Below are positions 58,921 through 64,000 of a stretch of 64,000 bases of DNA, piece by piece. The DNA comes from Loxodes magnus (taxonomy: Eukaryota; Ciliophora; Karyorelictea; Loxodida; Loxodidae): positions 248,001 to 312,000 of the forward strand of contig CAMPDV010000202.1 in NCBI GenBank assembly GCA_946699065.1, written 5' to 3'. Position 1 is the stretch's first letter. Every line of letters starts with the position of its first letter. A program made the translations under genes and the position numbers. The notes under the pieces were generated by a model that worked only from the letters and a program-made list of their open reading frames with translations, had not been told where the DNA came from and made no database searches.

Positions 58921-59953
58921 TTTCAATTAATATTTATCTATATTTAAGAATATTTATACTCTTATAGAATTAAAAGGTATTTATTCTTAGTATTTGAAAA
59001 ACTAGAGCATATCATATATATCCTTTCAAATCTTATTTTGACTTCATAATATTTTAGAAAAAATATAAGAAGGTATTTAAATGAAAAAGGGTAAGAAACA
59101 TAAATATTTCTGGATATTAGATAAAGCAATTTAAATTATTTTTGCTTTATCTTACACTAACTTCATTCATAATTTAATTTAATTTAATTTTTAATTGTCC
59201 CTTAAAAAGTGAAATAAATGAAAATATATTTAAAATATTATTTTAAATAAGCTTATTAATTCTCATTTAGAATTTATTAATTTTTATTAAATGTAGATTC
59301 TATACTTTATTAATTTCTATTTTTATAAAGATTTATATTTAATTTGTTTTTAGTTATTAGCTTTTTTAAAATTCTTATTTTGTTAAAATCTTTTTTATAT
59401 AAAATCTGACTAACACTAACAAAATAAGAATTATTTAATTTGATAATTATAATAGAGGATTCTATTGTAAATAACTAATAAAGTGTATGATTTAAATATT
59501 TTTTTAGTTATCTATAATTAATAAATTATTATATTTTGTGTTATATCAATTTTAATTTAATTTTAATATTATTTTCATTAAAATTGCTTAAGATAAATTA
59601 CCAATATTTAAATTAAACCAAACATAAAGCATTTCTATTTATTTATTATTTTATTTCTTTAATTTCAGAAGAAGAGGCTATTTATTTTTGAACTATACTC
59701 AAGAATCATTATAAGATACATAAATATAAGTTATAAAATATATAGAAATTGCTATAATTTAAACTGTTTCAATAGAAGCAAAAGGTTAAGGGCATTTTTG
59801 CTGTGTAATATAAGCAAAATATAAAACTTATAAAAGATTCTTAATTTTACTCTTTATTTAATCTAATTTTTTGTTTTTCTTTCATAATTTTTAAATTTAA
59901 ATAAAGAAAGATAGAAACCTGTCCCTTTCTCTTAAATAAATAAATTTGATTAT
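58921..59953. other. Gene-free AT-rich spacer
   Basis: About 1 kb of A/T-rich DNA between the RNA-like island and the second repeat element. Nothing supported. Confidence 0.5.
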
Positions 59954-60420
59954 AGAGCGCGTAGCACTCTCGTTGGTGTGCAGCTCTTTGAAAAAAAAAG
60001 TTTCATACTGATAAAATTATCAGATACTGATAAACCTTGTTCAATACTAGTATAATTATTCAGTACTGATAAAAATGTTAAATACATATATAATTTTAGA
60101 ATAATCGTAATCTTTAATACTTGCCGGAGGTCCAAGGACATGGCAGGATTGTGTCTCATTGCATCACCAAAGCAGAGGACGACATGTGTCAATTATGGGT
60201 ACTTAAATTCCCCACCTCAAATGAAGCTCGCAGTATTATTTCTTTTTCGCTCCAGAATTAAATCCAAATTAAACCAGTGCCGAAGGTCTAAGAATCTTAT
60301 GTCTCGAGGCCAAACCAAAGCAGAGGAAGACATAAAGTCGATTATGGGTACTTAACTTCCCTTCCTCTGATGAAGATGACCTTGTTGTTCACCTTTGAAC
60401 AACTATGGAGGTTTTAAAAA
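59954..60420. mobile_element. Second copy (related, one-ended) of the TIR element family
   Basis: The left end TATAGAGCGCGTAGCACTCT and on to GCAGCTCTTT matches the inverted right end of the element at 42215-42738, and about 14 bp outside it match too. A subterminal array follows with TACTG/TACTA cores at 60006, 60025, 60045 and 60064, again about 19 bp apart. The interior (60120-60400) is G/C-richer but different from the first element and contains a ~100-bp duplication. I cannot find the matching terminal repeat on the right, so it is truncated or the right end has diverged. Confidence 0.6.
60124..60375 (+). repeat. Internal ~100-bp direct repeat in the second element
   Basis: Two diverged copies, about 60124-60226 and 60280-60375. 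Shared segments include ACCAAAGCAGAGGA, ATTATGGGTACTTAA, GTCTC and the closing ATGAAG. No protein-like reading is conserved between the copies, so they may be structural or RNA-level repeats. Confidence 0.6.
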
Positions 60421-60486
60421 ATATATTTAATAATTTATTTTATTTAAATTAGTTTGTTTTATTCAGACATTATAAAATTATAAAAA

Positions 60487-60560
60487 CGCCACCGGGTGGA
60501 CTTGAACCACCGACCTTTTGGTTAACACCCAAACGCTCTAACCTATTGAGTTACTGAGGT
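60487..60560 (-). tRNA. tRNA-Asn-like gene (anticodon GUU), probably decayed
   Basis: The anticodon arm (stem TTTGG/CCAAA, loop GTGTTAA, anticodon GUU) and T arm (GGTGG-TTCAAGT-CCACC) are intact. The 7-bp acceptor (ACCTCAG with CGGTGGC) has three mismatches (positions 1-72, 4-69, 6-67), and position 10 is A opposite C25. Two of these look like G-to-A changes from the usual Asn sequence. It follows the repeat element at 60 kb. It may be a pseudogene or need editing. Confidence 0.7.
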
Positions 60561-62686
60561 TTATTTTTTACGTTTTCACTATTTATAAAGAAAATAAATT
60601 TCGAATAATCTCAATTATAAGTTAATTTATTAAATATCTATAAAATAAATTTATCATCTCTTATTAAAAAAATTACTCCTTCAATTGTGAAAAATTTTAA
60701 GTTAATATGTATTTAAGTTATAAAATAACGAACAGGATCAAGCTAATTTTGATAATTAGATAAAATCTAAAAGTTATCTAAACTATTGGATAGTTACTTT
60801 TAAATGTGTTAAATTAAGAAAAATACTAAAAAATATATTAAAAAGGAACTAGTTGAATGAGATAGCTAGTTTATGTTTGATAGGATTATTTAGTAATTAA
60901 GATTTTATGATATTTTGCTTTAATTGTAAGTAAGTTATATGATATTAGAGGAAGCTTTAAAAAAGAATATTTAAATATAATTTTATATAAAACTATTTTA
61001 TTATTTAAGATTTATATTATATAATAAATATATTTCTTATATACTAAACTTTTAGTTTTTTCCTTTTTTTACTTTTCTTAAATAAAAGGTATAAAGTAAC
61101 TTATATATAAATGGAAAATAACTATAATAGAAATAATAAAATTATAAAATATTAAAGGAAATAGCTATGAGAAAGTAAATTTTGCTAAATTTACAAGAAA
61201 ATAAACTTTAATTAATGAGAATTTATAGAATCTAATAGAAAAATTAAATATAAAACAATAAAATAAAACTAATCATTTGGAGTATAAACTATTTTTGAAG
61301 ATCGAATATGAGAGTGAAATTGCTAAAATAATTGTTTTAAAACATAAAGATTATATAAAAATATTTTTCCATAAACAGATAAATTATAGTTCTTTCATTT
61401 CAATTAATAAAAAGGTTAAAAGTTTTTAAAGCTCTAGAAATATAGTTTCGTAAATTTAAATAAACTTAATCCCATTATTTACAAATTTCTCAATTTAAGA
61501 AGATTAAGAATAAAACTAAATTTTTTTAAATAGGTTAAAGTAATGATAGAGCATATTAAATTGGGAATACTTTTTTATGTTATAATAAAGCTGAATAAAA
61601 TTTAAAGTTGTAAACTTTAAAGTTAGATTAAAAAGGTCATTATTAGGAAATAATAATTTTCTTAATAATATATTAAATACTAATAAATTTTATAAATTAT
61701 TACTAAAAAATGCTAAGATAAAGCAGAAAACATCTCAAGGTAATAAATTAAGTTGAAATGATTTTACATTTAATTAATTAATAAATCTTTAACTTAAGAT
61801 ATGTTTAGTTTAAAAGCAAACTAAGGTAAATTAAGACACTATATTATAAGCATTGATATTTGAATTTTCTTAAATAAATTTGAATTTTATAAACGTAAAT
61901 TTGATAATACATTTATAATATAAAATGAATAAGTTCTTTTCAAGATTATTTAGCTTATATTGTAATTAATTTTATAAAATAAATCTTTTATAATTTATTT
62001 TAGAAACTTTTATTAAATTATTATTATTTAATTATAAAAGCTTTAATAATACTTTATGAGTGAAATAATATAAATAGCTTTAGAAATTTTAAAGGATATA
62101 AGTTTTTATTTTATTAAAGGAATATAAAAATAATAAGTTATTTTGATTGTATTAATATTTAAATATCTTTAAATTAATTAAAATTTAATATAATATATTT
62201 TTATTTATGATTATTAACTTAATAATTAGTTTCGTTTTAAAGTTTTACAAATTTTAAATTATTTAAATTAAATATCTCTAAACTTTATATAGTTTATAAA
62301 TAACTTTAAACATTTTATTGTAAGAAAATTTAATTTCTTTTATAATTAATCAATTATACTTTATTTTTAGTGCTAATTTAATATATAATGTTGTATAAAG
62401 AAAATTATTTTAAAAGCTTTATTTATTTTAATTTAGATTACCATTGCTTAGAAAACCTGAAATTGCTTATGAAGATACATAATTTAAAATTTATATATAA
62501 TTACATATAGAATTTATTGCTCTTTCTTTTAAAAATAAATAATAAATATTTAATTTAAAATATTACACTATAATCAAAATATTTAAGCCATTCCTACTTA
62601 ATAAACTAAAATTAATCTTTATAGTTATTTTAATTACATTAACTTAGTATATATTATTATAATCATGTAAAATGTTACAAAAAGTT
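60561..62686. other. Gene-free AT-rich region
   Basis: About 2.1 kb of extremely A/T-rich DNA between the tRNA-like gene and the zinc-knuckle gene. No coding frame or structured element seen. Confidence 0.5.
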
Positions 62687-63568
62687 TCAGGAGCAAATCC
62701 TATCCCCTATATCCTTTCTACTTATAGATGGGTTTTTTAATTGGTTTTCCTTCCAACTTTAAAATTAAGGTCTGGCATTACTTTGAAGACTATCCCATAT
62801 ATTTATACTCTTGATTTTATACAACCTTTTATTGCTATTGCAAAAGATTCTCTGTATTCTAGCTTTTTCATTTCTTCGAAATCTCTCTTACTCTTAAAAA
62901 TATGCTTATTTTTTGGCTTCTTATTTTTACCTATATTATCTTTGTTGCATTTGAAAAATTTTGCAGTATCGATAAAGATGTTTTTGACTGCCGCATTTAT
63001 AGCATTTTTTTCTAAGTGGTAATAATTTTGTTGGCAGTTATGGAGGAACAATAGGGAGTTCCAGCTCCATTAAATCAGGGTTAATTATTCGTGATGGTTA
63101 CGTTACAAAGGTTTACTGTTACCCAATAAGGACTTATATTTGTTATTATAGTCGTTACGTAATATTTTGTTATTCTCGAATCAAATTCAACATTCATTAG
63201 GCTTCTCTTTCATAGTTTAAGATGCGTTGCTCATTCAATAGGATATCTCTTTCAGTTGACATTTTCAGTTCCTTTATTTGCTTATTGAGCTCGTTAACCA
63301 AGTCATTAAGTTTTCTATTTTCTTCTTACCAGGGATTTTATCCTTAACCTGTTTTACGAGCTTTACCAATAACAGGTTCCTAAGTAATTTCAACTTCTTC
63401 ATATGTTTACGGTATCACTTATTACAATTCATACTTACGTACTTCTGTTTTGGGCTTACAAGTTTTCTCCATTTGCATGGATTGCGTTAGCTACTTCTCC
63501 TCCTCTGTCTTTGTTGGTTCTTCTATTTTGGTGTTTTTAGAGAAGAAACCTTTCTATAAACCTGACAT
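62687..63568 (-). CDS. Gag-like coiled-coil zinc-knuckle protein
   Basis: 293 residues in one frame, ATG 63568 to TGA 62689-62687. It starts MSGLQKGFFSKNTKIEEP, has a coiled coil (ENRKLNDLVNELNKQIKELK, then MSTERDILLNEQRILNYERE), a Gln-rich linker, and a zinc knuckle K-C-Y-K-C-G-S-Q-K-H-L-Y-R-Y-C (C-x2-C-x4-H-x4-C) near residue 185. The C-terminus is basic (KQAYFQEQERFRRNEKARIQ, then LYKIKSINIWD). Order and N-terminal motif match the broken copy at 33.5-34.3 kb. The layout fits a retroelement ORF1/Gag or a domesticated relative; no reverse transcriptase is visible in the window. G/C content is above the flanks. Confidence 0.75.
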
Positions 63569-64000
63569 CTTTTTTTTAGTATATATTATTATTAAAATAA
63601 ATAGTATAAGTATTCATTAAATTATATCTTAAGATTCTTAGCAAACCTTTATAATTTCTTTAAATTAAGACTAAATTTTACTAGCAAAAGTAAATTCATT
63701 ATTCTTGCTAATTTTATCGTTTCATATCCAAATATTTCGTTCTATATTTATAAGGATTTAAATCTAAAAACTTATTAAATAAGGTAGGTAATGTAAAAAA
63801 TAGGGAAATATATTTTTTCCTTAAGCTTTACATGGAAATTAAAATGTATCATAAAGTTTTTAATTTATAATGAACTGTTAAATAACTAATAAATTAAAAT
63901 TAAAATATAAAATAAATTGCAAAAAACATTTAAAAATTATTAAACATTTATAATAATTTTTTATTTCCTTTGTATTAAATAATTAATACTATTAAGATAT
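63569..64000. other. AT-rich flank to the window end
   Basis: Upstream flank of the zinc-knuckle gene; a T-rich run just before the start codon and otherwise low-complexity sequence. No feature supported. Confidence 0.5.

Noticed and set aside
59950-60355. Two short standard-code ORFs over the second repeat element
   Set aside because: They span terminal and internal repeats, are not conserved between the repeat copies and resemble no protein.
62741-63022. Plus-strand 93-residue ORF and an overlapping minus-strand 82-residue ORF
   Set aside because: Both overlap the single long minus-strand frame carrying the zinc knuckle; they are shadow frames of it.
1-64000. CRISPR arrays, bacterial operons, ribosome binding sites, telomere repeats and rRNA genes
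   Set aside because: None seen; the DNA is eukaryotic nuclear, with tiny introns and an altered ciliate code.

Overview
The window is very AT-rich nuclear DNA from a ciliate that uses a karyorelictean-type genetic code; Loxodes or a relative is the best guess. Recognisable families are broken into fragments under the standard code. They become full length only if TAA and TAG are read as Gln and in-frame TGA as Trp, while TGA is also the only codon that ends genes (NCBI code 27 type). The clearest cases are the ubiquitin protease histidine/aspartate box (E-W-Y-D-F-N-D with W = TGA), the last RING of an RBR ligase, a cyclic-nucleotide phosphodiesterase and an SK channel. Introns are tiny: secure ones are 19-31 nt, GT...AG. 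All CDS were found by hand translation under this code, so unrecognised genes carry moderate or low confidence and some ends are unresolved.

Bases 1-31300 are a compact, gene-rich block. In order: an unknown ORF, a lipid-anchored kelch protein, two minus-strand genes (the second a membrane RING-H2 ligase), a mitochondrial stomatin-like protein, an SK-type K+ channel, four unknown genes, a PLAC8 Cys-rich protein, another unknown gene, an HD-type phosphodiesterase, an RBR E3 ligase, a ULK/ATG1-like kinase, a large membrane protein, a second PLAC8 protein, small unknown genes, an A/B-type cyclin and an intron-containing unknown gene. Neighbouring genes are often only 8-60 bp apart, with divergent starts sharing 23-53 bp.

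From about 31.4 kb to the end the window is gene-poor and repeat-bearing. It holds three paralogous ubiquitin-specific proteases (31.4-33.3 kb +, 51.8-53.8 kb -, 55.6-57.4 kb +) with near-identical N-terminal catalytic halves, mosaic sequence and different N-termini. Two Gag-like zinc-knuckle proteins (33.5 kb and 62.7-63.6 kb) share an N-terminal motif. There is a short TIR element with a 19-bp-periodic array (42.2-42.7 kb) and a related copy at 59.95 kb. Two islands of unusual base composition (43.6 and 58.7 kb) look like structured RNA genes. Two tRNA genes are present, Gln(UUG) and a decayed-looking Asn(GUU). Scattered cellular genes include a RING protein, a cAMP-receptor-like GPCR, a WD-motif/coiled-coil protein and a ubiquitin-like protein. 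Long stretches between these show nothing recognisable.

Functionally the recognisable genes cluster in signalling (GPCR, phosphodiesterase, SK channel, kinase) and ubiquitin biology (three USPs, RBR, RING-H2, RING/zinc-finger and UBL proteins), but eukaryotic neighbours need not be functionally linked.
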